Source of the DNA: Pseudomonadales bacterium
Lineage (GTDB): Bacteria; Pseudomonadota; Gammaproteobacteria; Pseudomonadales; UBA7239
NCBI GenBank assembly: GCA_028280345.1
Contig: JANQLY010000005.1
Coordinates: 190,179-254,178, forward strand
Length of the DNA stretch: 64,000 nt
Direction: 5' to 3'
Shown: in pieces, positions 50,576-60,286 of the stretch
How positions within the stretch are numbered: the stretch's first letter is position 1
Layout of the letters: every line of letters starts with the position of its first letter
Notes under the pieces: generated by a model
Told to the model about the DNA's origin: nothing
Database searches by the model: none
What the model saw: only the letters and a program-made list of their open reading frames with translations
Made by a program: the position numbers and the translations under genes

Positions 50576-52465
50576 TTATTGTGATGGTTGGTACCAGATG
50601 GCTGAACTGATGGCGCGTTCCTGGATAGTGACAGGCTCCACAGGTTCAATGCCCAGAGTTTTTGCATCGTAGGTTGACCAACGCGGTGTTGGAATTTCCA
50701 GCGCGCGGGCATAGTAGGCTGTCGGCAGAGTCGGATCAAACTCCGCGTCATGCCAGACCGTTTGTAAGGTGCTGGTTCCAATATCGTTGCTGTAGGTTGC
50801 TGCTGCGACATCAACGCTATTGCCAACACTGGCTATAGGTTGGTCGTCGTTAACCTGTCGGTTGTCCGATGCCGCAACATTAAAAACTTTTTCGTGGCTG
50901 CTTCCTTCACTATCAATCCACAATTTTATAACTTGTAAGCGGTCGAGGTTGGCACCGTCCGGATCTTTCAGTGCAACAAGATAAAGAGTCGGCTTGGCAG
51001 CTGTGTCTGATGATGGTGGCAGCGTAGCACCCATTGGCACTCCATCTCTATAAGCAGTGCCAATCGCATTGCTGTCGTTAAGTATTTGCTTATCAAACTT
51101 CCAGCCGGCAAAAAAACGCAGGGTAATACGCGGCCCGGAAGTGGCAAAAGTTTCCTTGCGTAACATGGCATCAAATAGAGCTTCGCGGGTATTTTCAGGC
51201 GCCCAGATTGCAGCGAGCCCACCTGATCCCCAGGACATGGCCCGGTTCTGGTTGTCAGGCAATAACAGTGCCTGGTTCATACGCAAACTCGCAGCGCCGT
51301 CCATAATGGGTAATTTGCCGTGAAAGCTATCTTCTTCAACCGGCGAGCTGGAGTTGTGACCGTCACTACTGCCGATCACGCCAAACTGATAGGGATTCAC
51401 ACCACCGTCAGCAGCCATTTCCATGCCCATGCGCAATGCCTCCCGGGCATAACTGCCGGTGGGAGGAGCGGTGGCACCAAAAGCGGTCATATTGGATTCA
51501 AAAATTTCAAAGTTGGCAAACTCGTCGAGGTTGGACAAGATAGGATGTGTCTCCGACGAGCCTTTCACCTGAAATACTTCATGAATGGGTTCGTACCGGG
51601 CGCGCAGTGCCGCATAGGACTCGCTCATCGGTTCGCCGTAAAAGTTGCGTTTGCCATACATTTGGCCATTACTTAAATTGCCATTATGGGGAATGGCGAG
51701 CACGTGCATGCCCTGCTCATTTTGTCGTTGTAACTCAAGCAACAGGTCTTGTGGGTTTTCCGAGTTCAATGAGCTGAACGGCGCATCGGGCACCTGGGAA
51801 CCATTGCCGCGGTAGATCACATTGCGGTGCAAATTCGCGCCGTTCGGTTGGCTTGACCATTCATAGCCAATAAAGGTAGTAAAGCGCCCAGGCACGTAGT
51901 GTTTGTCAGCTGTGTTAATCGTTTCCTGCCATGCTGCACTGGAAAGGCGCTCGTCGATAATATCGGGCTCAAAATAGCGATTGGCAACACGCAGAGTGGT
52001 TTTCAGATAATCTGCGGTAATTGCAATTTTATTTTCATTTTGCAATATATCCTTAAGTGGGCGCTCGGTGAGCGGTACATCTGGAAAGCTGTGCTGCATC
52101 ATGCCGAGATATTCAGCGTGATCTGTAATCGCGATAAAGTCCAAAGGGCGAGAGATTTTGATTTGATAGCCCGCACCGTGTTCGATAGTGCCGCCTTTGG
52201 CAAATACATAGGCATCTTCGGGCATCGTGCGTACACCCATAAGCCAGGCATCGGAAGATAACCCGGTGTGAATATGCAAATCACCAAAGTAGACATTGTT
52301 GTGGGGATTGGCTGGCTGTGCCGGTGGCAGGGGTGGGGTGCTGGTATCGGAAACGACTTGTTCGAGGCTTGGATCATTGACCCGTTCAAAACCGCCACTC
52401 AGCACTAAAAAACATAGAGGTATAACAATAAACAGTAAAGTGAAAACAATAAAAACATTCTTCAT
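50576..52465 (-). CDS. DUF3604 family membrane-anchored protein
   Basis: A 629-residue protein of the DUF3604 family, related to PHP-type metal hydrolases. The start at 52465 (MKNVFIVFTLLFIVIPLCFL) is preferred because AGGG lies 8 nt upstream of this ATG. It gives a signal anchor (about 4-25) followed by a periplasmic body. Metal-binding-type motifs are FGDLHIHTGLSSDAW, FIAITDHAEYLGMM, VLAIPHNGNLSNG and VIGSSDGHNSSSP, which together look like an intact PHP-like His/Asp site. Substrate unknown. It shares the strand with the EcKL-like kinase. A hydrolase of phosphate or sulfate esters is a reasonable guess, not shown. Confidence 0.8.
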   Translation of the reverse strand: MKNVFIVFTLLFIVIPLCFLVLSGGFERVNDPSLEQVVSDTSTPPLPPAQPANPHNNVYFGDLHIHTGLSSDAWLMGVRTMPEDAYVFAKGGTIEHGAGYQIKISRPLDFIAITDHAEYLGMMQHSFPDVPLTERPLKDILQNENKIAITADYLKTTLRVANRYFEPDIIDERLSSAAWQETINTADKHYVPGRFTTFIGYEWSSQPNGANLHRNVIYRGNGSQVPDAPFSSLNSENPQDLLLELQRQNEQGMHVLAIPHNGNLSNGQMYGKRNFYGEPMSESYAALRARYEPIHEVFQVKGSSETHPILSNLDEFANFEIFESNMTAFGATAPPTGSYAREALRMGMEMAADGGVNPYQFGVIGSSDGHNSSSPVEEDSFHGKLPIMDGAASLRMNQALLLPDNQNRAMSWGSGGLAAIWAPENTREALFDAMLRKETFATSGPRITLRFFAGWKFDKQILNDSNAIGTAYRDGVPMGATLPPSSDTAAKPTLYLVALKDPDGANLDRLQVIKLWIDSEGSSHEKVFNVAASDNRQVNDDQPIASVGNSVDVAAATYSNDIGTSTLQTVWHDAEFDPTLPTAYYARALEIPTPRWSTYDAKTLGIEPVEPVTIQERAISSAIWYQPSQ

Positions 52466-52590
52466 GTCAGAGCCCTGACGCACCGGATGCTCTAATCTAC
52501 TGTAGTTACCCCGCTAAATACACAGCGGAAAACCCCAACCTGGCCTGGTAAATCACGATTGTAGAGCGAGGGACAGAAGCCAGGGCAGTT

Positions 52591-53163
52591 TTACTGAAAA
52601 AAGTTAACCAGGCCTTCGTCGGCAAACACTTCTTCAAGGGCAAGGCCGATAATGCGGTTAATATGTTCAGCGTTTTTCTCTTCTGACGGTGTCGTAGCGT
52701 GGCCTTGTTCGCCACTTGCGGAGTAGCGGCCACTGTATTGCTTCATGCCTTTGAGCACTTTAATGGATACTGCTACGTCCACTTTGGACTTGCCGGCAAC
52801 GCTGCGCTCGGGTGGTAGATAGGTGATCTCATCGACGGACAGGGTGAACTGTATAGCGTCGGATGTAGCGCCAACATGGCTGACAAAGCCCCATTGGGTC
52901 AGACCGTTGGCCATGGCGTGGGCAAGTTCAGTTTTGTAATCGCCGCCAGCAGTAATCGTGCTGGTATCACTGTAGACACCACCACGCACACCGATAATTT
53001 CAGTGTCGCGGTTGTCTTCAACCATCACATTGATTGAGCGACCCTGGCCGTATTCCGCTGTTGCGACATTGACCTCGGGTGAGAGAGTCACTTTTTGAGG
53101 GCTCAGCGCGCAGGCGCTGAGCAGGGATAAGGTCACGAGAAAAAGAAATGCCTGTTTCAACAT
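52591..53163 (-). CDS. YajG-like lipoprotein
   Basis: A 190-residue lipoprotein. The ATG at 53163 (MLKQAFLFLVTLSLL) has AAGGA 9 nt upstream, and the lipobox LLSAC is near residue 16. The body, KVTLSPEVNVATAEYGQGRS and VMVEDNRDTEIIGVRGG, resembles E. coli YajG, a family without known function. No membrane-retention Asp at +2 (Ala follows the Cys), so outer-membrane sorting is likely. It lies 45 bp after the DUF2333 gene on the same strand. A 107-bp gap to the DUF3604 start shows nothing special. Confidence 0.8.
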   Translation of the reverse strand: MLKQAFLFLVTLSLLSACALSPQKVTLSPEVNVATAEYGQGRSINVMVEDNRDTEIIGVRGGVYSDTSTITAGGDYKTELAHAMANGLTQWGFVSHVGATSDAIQFTLSVDEITYLPPERSVAGKSKVDVAVSIKVLKGMKQYSGRYSASGEQGHATTPSEEKNAEHINRIIGLALEEVFADEGLVNFFQ

Positions 53164-53208
53164 ATTGACGTTTCCTTGCAAGAGAGTAGCAGGTAATTGA
53201 ATAAAGAC

Positions 53209-54249
53209 TTAACCCTGGGATAAAAGTTCGCGCAGGTCGATAATCTGTGCGTTGGCTCGTGCAATATAGGATGCCATCACCAACGAGTGGTTGGAGACCA
53301 TGCCAAAGCCGTCACCGTTAAGAATAATAGGGCTCATTACTGGCTGCTGTGTCGCCTCAAGCTCGCGAATAATCTGTTGCAAGCTGACCAGCGCTTTTTT
53401 GTTTTCCAGTACGTCGGCAAAGTCCACTTCAACCGCCTTGAGGAAATGAATCAACGCCCAGGTTGAACCGCGCGCCTGGTAAAATACATCATCAATTTCC
53501 AGACGTGGTGTTTTTACGATTTGATCCTGTGGAGATGCGGTTGATTGTTTGGCGTTGAGCTCACCGGCGAGATCGGTATTAAGGCGGCGTTGACCAACAC
53601 TCGCGCTAAGACGTTGTGACAGAGAGCCAAGCCGTGTTTCCACGGTGCTTAACCAGTAGCGCAGATTGTCCGCACGGGCATAAAACTGGGCGTTGTGTTG
53701 ATCCTCATCGCGCAGACGTTCCAGATAAGCTTCCATATGTTCGATGCCTTCACGATACTGTGATTCTGAAGCGGGTATCGCCCAGGATTTATGATCGAAA
53801 TGAAAACGCGATTCGGCGATAGCCAGGTCAGTATCTTCCTTTGACTGGGACTGGGAGCGACTAAACGCTTCGCGCATCGCTTTTGATAAATCCCGTACCT
53901 GAATCAGGGCGCCGTATTCCCAGTTCGGCATATTGTCCATCAGTACCCCCGGGGGCAGAATGTCGTTACTCGTAAAGCCGCCGGGCTTGTCGAGCAGGGT
54001 ATTGCCGACAAAAATCAGTGTGGAGGTTGTAGCGGCACCGATAATCTTGCCTTGGGCTACCTGGGGATTGTTACTGTTATTGATTGATGGTTGCTGATAG
54101 ATATGATCGAGTTCAACAAGAGCAGGCTCACGGCTCCAGTACCAGCCAATAATAGAGATTGCGATAAGATAGATAAATAACCCGAGGGCAATCAGTTTGC
54201 CAATGCCGCTGCGTGGCTCGGAATCCTGTGCTGTCACTGCGTTGTCCAC
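53209..54249 (-). CDS. DUF2333 family inner-membrane protein
   Basis: A 346-residue protein with an N-terminal transmembrane helix (LIALGLFIYLIAISIIGWYW, about 19-38) and a long periplasmic, mostly helical region. Recognisable as DUF2333 by NTLLDKPGGFTSNDILPPGV, MPNWEYGALIQVRDLSKAMR and ARGSTWALIHFLKAVEVDFA. Start is GTG at 54249. The family is common in gammaproteobacteria and unstudied. The YajG-like gene follows, so the two probably form a small envelope operon divergent from proA. Confidence 0.8.
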   Translation of the reverse strand: MDNAVTAQDSEPRSGIGKLIALGLFIYLIAISIIGWYWSREPALVELDHIYQQPSINNSNNPQVAQGKIIGAATTSTLIFVGNTLLDKPGGFTSNDILPPGVLMDNMPNWEYGALIQVRDLSKAMREAFSRSQSQSKEDTDLAIAESRFHFDHKSWAIPASESQYREGIEHMEAYLERLRDEDQHNAQFYARADNLRYWLSTVETRLGSLSQRLSASVGQRRLNTDLAGELNAKQSTASPQDQIVKTPRLEIDDVFYQARGSTWALIHFLKAVEVDFADVLENKKALVSLQQIIRELEATQQPVMSPIILNGDGFGMVSNHSLVMASYIARANAQIIDLRELLSQG

Positions 54250-54404
54250 CGTCTGTTTGCCCCTGGCTGTAAAAAAGAAGGCTAACTATAACACTATCTA
54301 TAATGGTATCTACAGGCTATAACCGTAGCGGGGGGTGAAAGTTAACCAGGATGAGAAGTGGTGCAGAATTGCCCGTGTATGCCGCTTTATCGCCCTGTTT
54401 ACAG

Positions 54405-54410
54405 TATAAT
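54405..54410 (+). promoter_or_regulatory. Perfect -10 element of the proA operon
   Basis: TATAAT at 54405-54410, 31 bp before the proA ATG; no good -35. It would drive the long proA-nadD-rsfS-rlmH-mrdA-rodA-mltB-rlpA run, in which gaps are short or absent. Confidence 0.45.
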
Positions 54411-54441
54411 GGCATCCCTTTGAAAAACCGGTAACACACTT

Positions 54442-55698
54442 ATGGATGTCATTGCCTATATGGCCAATGTGGGTCAACAGGCTCGCGCCGCCTCCCGTAT
54501 TATTGCACGGGCGGATAGCGGCAAAAAGAATGCAGCGCTGCTTGCCACCGCTACTGCGCTTGATAGTGGGCGTGAGACCCTGCTCGCTGAAAATGCCAGG
54601 GATCTTGAGGCGGGCCGCGCCAATGGTCTGGATGCGGCACTGCTCGACCGTCTTGAGCTGACACCGGCGCGTATCGACGCAATGATCGAGGGCTTAAAAG
54701 AAGTCGCTGCACTGCCTGACCCCGTAGGTGAAATTACCGATCTCAATTTTCGCCCGAGTGGCATCCAGGTGGGCAAGATGCGTGTGCCTCTCGGTGTTGT
54801 GGGTATTATTTATGAGTCACGCCCTAACGTGACAGTGGATGCGGCGAGTCTGTGTTTGAAATCTGGCAATGCGACGATCCTGCGTGGTGGCAGTGAGGCG
54901 ATTCACTCAAACCAGGCAATTGCTGCGGCCATTCACCAGGGCCTTAAGGAAGCCGGTTTACCCGCTGACGTTGTTCAGGTGATAGAAACCACCGATCGTG
55001 CCGCAGTGGGTGAGCTCATTACGATGGAAGAATATGTTGATGTGATTGTGCCACGCGGTGGCAAGGGCCTGATTGAGCGTATCAGCAACGATGCGCGGGT
55101 TGCAGTGATTAAACACCTCGATGGTATTTGCCATGTCTATATTGATGATGCCGCGGATCTTGAAAAAGCGTTCAATATTGCGATTAATGCAAAAACCCAT
55201 CGCTATGGTGTTTGCAATGCAATGGAAACCCTCGTGATTGCCGAGCCTGTGGCACAGGAGTTGCTGCCACGTCTGGCCCAGGCCTACACTGACAAGGGGG
55301 TAGAATTACGCGGCTGCGAGAAATCCCGTGCAATTGTTGACGCCATGATTCCGGCCACCGAGGAAGATTGGCAAACAGAACACCTCGCACCTGTTTTATC
55401 GATCAAAATTGTCGCTGGTCTGGATGAGGCGATTGACTTCATCAATCACTATAGCTCCAGCCATACCGAATCTATCGTCACCGAGGATTATAGCCGTGCA
55501 CGGCGTTTTCTTGTTGAAGTGGATTCGAGTTCGGTAATGGTCAATGCGTCTACGCGCTTTGCTGATGGTTTCGAATATGGTCTCGGTGCGGAGATCGGTA
55601 TTTCCACCGACAAAATCCATGTGCGCGGCCCGGTTGGTCTCGAAGGGCTGACTTCGCAAAAATGGATTGTGCTGGGCAATGGTGATATCCGCGAATAA
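54442..55698 (+). CDS. proA: Gamma-glutamyl phosphate reductase
   Basis: NADPH-dependent second step of proline synthesis, giving glutamate-5-semialdehyde. The 418 residues follow the aldehyde-dehydrogenase-like family: [38 protein letters not shown], the catalytic Cys in [14 protein letters not shown], and [17 protein letters not shown]. First gene of the proA-nadD cluster; nadD follows after 38 bp. Confidence 0.97.
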   Translation: MDVIAYMANVGQQARAASRIIARADSGKKNAALLATATALDSGRETLLAENARDLEAGRANGLDAALLDRLELTPARIDAMIEGLKEVAALPDPVGEITDLNFRPSGIQVGKMRVPLGVVGIIYESRPNVTVDAASLCLKSGNATILRGGSEAIHSNQAIAAAIHQGLKEAGLPADVVQVIETTDRAAVGELITMEEYVDVIVPRGGKGLIERISNDARVAVIKHLDGICHVYIDDAADLEKAFNIAINAKTHRYGVCNAMETLVIAEPVAQELLPRLAQAYTDKGVELRGCEKSRAIVDAMIPATEEDWQTEHLAPVLSIKIVAGLDEAIDFINHYSSSHTESIVTEDYSRARRFLVEVDSSSVMVNASTRFADGFEYGLGAEIGISTDKIHVRGPVGLEGLTSQKWIVLGNGDIRE

Positions 55699-55736
55699 AG
55701 CCGTCGACCTGACGCGCCTGTAGTGGAGTTGCAGCA

Positions 55737-56378
55737 GTGAGTTACAGCGTGGGCATGTTTGGCGGCACATTTGACCCGGTTCATAACGGTCATATCCTGA
55801 TTGCCCGGGAACTCAAGCAACTGCTCGGACTCAATGAAATGCGACTGGTGCCCTGTGCACTGCCGAGTCACCGCCCTCAACCGCGGGCAACACAACAGCA
55901 GCGTCTGAAATTGCTCGAATTGGCGACAGCGGGTACCGGTCTCAGCGTGGACACGCGTGAACTCGAGCGTTCCGGGGCTTCCTATACCATTGATACATTA
56001 CAGTCCTTGCGTGCTGAGCTTGGTGCGACTTGTTCACTACAGTTATGTGTTGGTACTGATGTTTTTTGTCAGCTCGATCATTGGCATCGCTGGGAGGAAA
56101 TCCTTGGCTTCGCCCATATTGTGGTAGCGCAGCGTGCGGGGCATCTAATGGATGTGCGTGCACCGCTTGAAGCGTTGCTGGCAGAGCGCGAGGTGAATGA
56201 GGTGGAAGCGCTCGGGAGGTCACCTTGTGGAGGTATTTATCTGGCCAGTGTCAGTCAAATACCTGTATCATCAACACAGGTACGCCAGTGCCTGTTGGAA
56301 GGGCGCATTGGGCGTGATACGCTGCCTGAAGCAGTACAACGCTATATTGAGGAGAATGGTCTTTATCGTGCAGAGTAA
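55737..56378 (+). CDS. nadD: Nicotinate-nucleotide adenylyltransferase
   Basis: Adenylates NaMN to deamido-NAD in NAD synthesis. The 213-residue nucleotidyl transferase starts GMFGGTFDPVHNGHILIARE, with the GGTFDPVHxGH ATP site; PCALPSHRPQPRATQQQRL and the late IPVSSTQVRQCL complete the family motifs (ISSTxxR). GTG start with GGAG 8 nt upstream. rsfS follows 18 bp later in the conserved nadD-rsfS-rlmH order. Confidence 0.96.
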   Translation: MSYSVGMFGGTFDPVHNGHILIARELKQLLGLNEMRLVPCALPSHRPQPRATQQQRLKLLELATAGTGLSVDTRELERSGASYTIDTLQSLRAELGATCSLQLCVGTDVFCQLDHWHRWEEILGFAHIVVAQRAGHLMDVRAPLEALLAEREVNEVEALGRSPCGGIYLASVSQIPVSSTQVRQCLLEGRIGRDTLPEAVQRYIEENGLYRAE

Positions 56379-56396
56379 ACAATCCGGGGCTAATCG

Positions 56397-56750
56397 ATGA
56401 GCGAGTTGTGTGATCAAGTCATCGAGGCATTGGAAGATGTCAAAGGGAAAAATATTGTAACGCTGAATGTCAGCGCTCTGACCGATGTGATGGACAATAT
56501 GGTGATTGCCAGCGGCACCTCCAGCCGTCATGTGAAATCTCTGGCAGAAAATGCGATCGTAGAGCTGAAAAAACAGGGTTACCCTCCGTTTGGTATAGAA
56601 GGCATGGATGACGGCGAGTGGGTGCTGGTGGATTTTGGCGATGTGGTGCTACATGTCATGCAGCCCCATATCCGTGAGTTTTACGACCTTGAGCGGCTCT
56701 GGAACCCGGAAGCCGCTGATAACGCCCAACAGTTGCAATCCGAGGAATAA
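56397..56750 (+). CDS. rsfS: Ribosome silencing factor RsfS
   Basis: Binds L14 and blocks 50S-30S joining in starvation. The 117-residue protein has the family core LNVSALTDVMDNMVIASGTS, SSRHVKSLAENAIVELK and DDGEWVLVDFGDVVLHVMQP. It lies between nadD and rlmH as in most gammaproteobacteria. Confidence 0.96.
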   Translation: MSELCDQVIEALEDVKGKNIVTLNVSALTDVMDNMVIASGTSSRHVKSLAENAIVELKKQGYPPFGIEGMDDGEWVLVDFGDVVLHVMQPHIREFYDLERLWNPEAADNAQQLQSEE

Positions 56751-56759
56751 ACAGCTGCC

Positions 56760-57233
56760 GTGCGCCTCTCTATTGTCGCTGTAGGGGGGAGGATGCCCGA
56801 CTGGGTAACGGCTGGCTGCCAGGAATACAGCAAACGCTTGCGCGGTGCTTTTGATCTACAAATCCACGAACTCCCCCTCGGTCAACGCGGTAAAAGCCGC
56901 AGTATAGAAAAAGCGATTCGCAGTGAAGGCGATGCGATGTTAAACGCTATTGCCGAGCGGGATACAGTGGTAGCCCTCGACGTTAAAGGCAAGCCCTGGA
57001 ACACAGAGCAGTTGTCGCAGCATATGGAGGATTGGCGTATGCAGGGCAACAACATGACTTTTTTGATCGGAGGCCCGGACGGGCTTGATGCGCGTTGTCT
57101 GCAACGGGCCGATATGTGCTGGTCACTGTCCAATTTGACTTTGCCGCATCCGGCGGTGCGCATTTTGCTGATTGAGCAACTCTATCGCGCGTGGTCGATA
57201 CTCAGCAACCACCCCTATCATCGTCAGGGATAA
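56760..57233 (+). CDS. rlmH: 23S rRNA pseudouridine-1915 N3-methyltransferase
   Basis: SPOUT-type methyltransferase acting on helix 69 of assembled ribosomes. The 157-residue protein starts at GTG 56760 and has YSKRLRGAFDLQIHELPLG, VVALDVKGKPWNTEQLSQH, the SAM knot MTFLIGGPDGLDARCL, and the diagnostic C-terminus LTLPHPAVRILLIEQLYRAW. Nine bp after rsfS. Confidence 0.96.
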   Translation: MRLSIVAVGGRMPDWVTAGCQEYSKRLRGAFDLQIHELPLGQRGKSRSIEKAIRSEGDAMLNAIAERDTVVALDVKGKPWNTEQLSQHMEDWRMQGNNMTFLIGGPDGLDARCLQRADMCWSLSNLTLPHPAVRILLIEQLYRAWSILSNHPYHRQG

Positions 57234-57242
57234 GTTGTATCA

Positions 57243-59150
57243 ATGGCCGACCCGCTAACACTCAAAGACTACTTTCTCGAAACGCGCATTATCCAGTCGC
57301 GCCTGCTGTGGTTGCTGGTAGTTATTTTGTTTATGACTTCAGTGCTTGTGGCACGTTATTACGAGTTGCAAATCAATCGCCACGATACCTTTGTCACGTT
57401 GTCCGATGCTAACCGTATTTTGACGCAATCTGTAGCGCCAACCCGCGGTTTGATCTTTGATCGCCAGGGAAAAATCCTCGCAGAAAACCAACCGAGTTTT
57501 TCACTGAACATTGTGCAGGAGCGCGTGGCCGATCTTGATGCAACGTTATTGCTGTTGCAACAGCTACTTTCTCTAAGCGACAAGGAGCTGGAAAAATTTC
57601 AACAACGCTTGCAAAAGCGGCGCCGCCCCTATGAACCGGTACCGATACGCTTTCGCCTCAGTGATGAAGAGATCGCTATTATTGCTGTTAACGAATATCG
57701 CTTGCCCGGTGTAGAGGTCAAGGGGCAGTTGGTGCGTCACTATCCCTACGGCGATCTATTTGCCCACAGCATCGGCTATGTCGGCAGTATTAACGTCAAG
57801 GAGCAGCGCCGTATTAACGAGCAGGGGCTGGAAAAAAGCTATGAAGGTATCTATAGCATTGGTAAAACCGGCATAGAGCGCATCTATGAAAGCCTGTTGC
57901 TTGGAGAGAGTGGTGCGCAAAAAGTTGAAACCAATGCGCGGGGTCGTGTACTGCGAGTGCTTGAGCAAGAACTGCCAGAGCCGGGAGACAACCTGACTCT
58001 GTTTCTCGATGCTGAATTACAACGTATTGCAGCAGAGCAGCTCAAGGAGCACCGCGGTGCGATTGTAGCTATCGAAGTAGACAGCGGAGGTGTGCTTGCT
58101 GCTTTCAGTGCGCCGGCGTTTGACCCCAACCTGTTTGTAACTGGCATCAGTGTAAAAAACTATGCGGCACTGCGAGATTCCTGGAAACTGCCGTTATTTA
58201 ACCGCGTATTGCAAGGGCAGTACCCACCGGGTTCAACGATCAAACCCATGGTTGGGCTGTCCGGGCTGGAACACCATGTGATCACACCGCAGTTTACGAT
58301 TAATGATCCGGGGTATTATCAGTTGCCGAACGACGAGCGTTTATACCGTAACTGGAAGAGAGAAGGTCACGGCAGTAATGTTGATTTGAAACAGGCGATT
58401 GCAGAGTCCAGTGATACCTACTATTACGATCTCGCTTATCGTCTCGGTATAGATCGCATGAGTGCCTTTCTCGCAGAGTTTGGCTTTGGTGAAAAAACCC
58501 ACGTTGATCAAACCAGTGAGCGCTCCGGCTTGCTGCCTTCACGGGAGTGGAAACGTAAATATCGACAATTGCATTGGTTTCCGGGTGATAGTTTGAATGT
58601 GGGGATTGGTCAGGGCGATATGCTTGCCACACCGATGCAACTGGCTTACGCGACTACAGTAGTAGCAAATCGCGGCTTGCGTATACAGCCACGTATGCTT
58701 AACAGCGTGAATGGCCAGCAACGTCCTGCAGAGGTGGCTGAGCCGCTAGTGTTACAACAAGATGAAAATTGGGATGTGATTATTGATGCGATGGAAGAAG
58801 TGGTACACGGCCGCAACGGCACGGCAAGGGGTATTGGCCGAGGGTTGGAATATCGTATGGCGGGAAAAACTGGTACCGCACAGGTAGTAGGCATTAAACA
58901 GGGCGAGGAATACGATGCGAGCTTACTTGATTTGCAGCAGCGTGACCACGCATTGTTTATTGCGTTTGCACCGATAGAAGCACCGAAAATAGCCGTTGCT
59001 GTTGTGGTTGAAAATGGAGAAGCTGGTTCCACGACGGCGGCACCGATGGCACGTGCCGTTATCGACCACTATCTGTTGCAGCAAAAAACCACACAGGCGT
59101 TACAGGATAGCAATGTTGCAGAGGGGCAGGTATGGCAGAAGACTTTCTGA
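57243..59150 (+). CDS. mrdA: Penicillin-binding protein 2 (elongasome transpeptidase)
   Basis: Class B PBP that crosslinks peptidoglycan during rod elongation with RodA. The 635-residue protein has one N-terminal membrane helix (LLWLLVVILFMTSVLVARYY), a pedestal domain with RGLIFDRQGKILAENQPSF, and a transpeptidase domain: active-site Ser331 in YPPGSTIKPMVG (SxxK), the SSD motif in IAESSDTYYYD (SxN-type triad with Asp as in PBP2) and KTGTAQVVG. Overlaps rodA by 19 bp, so the pair is coupled. Confidence 0.97.
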   Translation: MADPLTLKDYFLETRIIQSRLLWLLVVILFMTSVLVARYYELQINRHDTFVTLSDANRILTQSVAPTRGLIFDRQGKILAENQPSFSLNIVQERVADLDATLLLLQQLLSLSDKELEKFQQRLQKRRRPYEPVPIRFRLSDEEIAIIAVNEYRLPGVEVKGQLVRHYPYGDLFAHSIGYVGSINVKEQRRINEQGLEKSYEGIYSIGKTGIERIYESLLLGESGAQKVETNARGRVLRVLEQELPEPGDNLTLFLDAELQRIAAEQLKEHRGAIVAIEVDSGGVLAAFSAPAFDPNLFVTGISVKNYAALRDSWKLPLFNRVLQGQYPPGSTIKPMVGLSGLEHHVITPQFTINDPGYYQLPNDERLYRNWKREGHGSNVDLKQAIAESSDTYYYDLAYRLGIDRMSAFLAEFGFGEKTHVDQTSERSGLLPSREWKRKYRQLHWFPGDSLNVGIGQGDMLATPMQLAYATTVVANRGLRIQPRMLNSVNGQQRPAEVAEPLVLQQDENWDVIIDAMEEVVHGRNGTARGIGRGLEYRMAGKTGTAQVVGIKQGEEYDASLLDLQQRDHALFIAFAPIEAPKIAVAVVVENGEAGSTTAAPMARAVIDHYLLQQKTTQALQDSNVAEGQVWQKTF

Positions 59151-60277
59151 GACAACTGCCCGGCAGTTACGCGATGAACTATCGGGGCCACACCCTCGCC
59201 AAGGCCCTGCATATCGATATTCCACTGCTGCTCCTGCTTGTGATGTTAAGCTTTGTCGGCTTGTTCGTGCTTTACAGTGCCAATGGCAAGGATCTCAATG
59301 GTATTGAGCGACAGGCCAGCTATATGCTGTTGGCCTATGCAGGTATGTTCACCGCTGCGCAGTTCTCACAACTCACCTTGCAACGTTTTGCAACTTTTAT
59401 CTATTTTGTCAGTCTGGTATTACTAGTGGCGGTACTTTTAATGGGCGTCGGTGCCAAGGGGGCGCAGCGCTGGCTCGATTTACCCGGTTTGCCGCGCTTT
59501 CAGCCATCGGAACTCGCCAAGCTTGCTTTGCCCCTGATACTTGCGAGCTATTTTGAGCATCGCACCTTGCCGCCGCGGTTTAAACATGTGTTCTGGTCGG
59601 TGATACTGATTGCGGTGCCAGTATTTTTGATTGGCCGTCAGCCTGATCTGGGCACCTCATTGCTGATTGGTATGTCGGGCCTGATCGTGTTGTTTGTTGC
59701 AGGCATTCGCTGGCGTTATATTTTTGCCGCGATTGCTGCGGGTATACCGGCATTGCTGCTCATGTGGTTTTTTGTGATGCGTGACTATCAGCGACAGCGG
59801 GTGTTAACGTTAATGAATCCGGAAGCCGATAAGTGGGGTGCGGGATGGAATATCATTCAGTCGACCACGGCAATAGGCTCCGGGGGGTATTCCGGTAAAG
59901 GTTGGTTGCAAGGCACCCAGTCCCATCTGGATTTTCTTCCCGAGGGGCAGACGGATTTTATTATCGCAGTATTCGCTGAGGAATTCGGTTTCAGCGGTGT
60001 CATGTTGTTATTGCTGTTGTATCTGTTAATCGTTGCGCGGGGTCTATGGATCAGCCTGCAGGCACAAACCACCTTTGGGCGTTTGCTCGCTGCATCTATT
60101 ACAGGTACATTCTTTATCTATATTTTTGTGAATATGGGTATGGTTTCAGGCATACTACCGGTAGTAGGTGTGCCACTACCTCTGGTGAGTCAGGGGGGAA
60201 CCTCGATTGTGACACTGATGGCCGGCTTTGGTATTCTCATGGCGATTGCGACAGAGAAAAAGAAACTCTCCCACTAG
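59132..60277 (+). CDS. rodA: Peptidoglycan glycosyltransferase RodA (SEDS)
   Basis: Polymerises lipid II strands as partner of PBP2. The 381-residue polytopic protein has ten or so helices; family segments are GAKGAQRWLDLPGLPRFQPSE, PDLGTSLLIGMSGLIVLFVA, LTLMNPEADKWGAGWNIIQS, FLPEGQTDFIIAVFAEEFGF and GVPLPLVSQGGTSIVTLMA. The catalytic Asp region is in WLQGTQSHLDFLPEGQTDF. It starts inside mrdA. Confidence 0.97.
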   Translation: MAEDFLRQLPGSYAMNYRGHTLAKALHIDIPLLLLLVMLSFVGLFVLYSANGKDLNGIERQASYMLLAYAGMFTAAQFSQLTLQRFATFIYFVSLVLLVAVLLMGVGAKGAQRWLDLPGLPRFQPSELAKLALPLILASYFEHRTLPPRFKHVFWSVILIAVPVFLIGRQPDLGTSLLIGMSGLIVLFVAGIRWRYIFAAIAAGIPALLLMWFFVMRDYQRQRVLTLMNPEADKWGAGWNIIQSTTAIGSGGYSGKGWLQGTQSHLDFLPEGQTDFIIAVFAEEFGFSGVMLLLLLYLLIVARGLWISLQAQTTFGRLLAASITGTFFIYIFVNMGMVSGILPVVGVPLPLVSQGGTSIVTLMAGFGILMAIATEKKKLSH

Positions 60278-60286
60278 GAAGTAATA

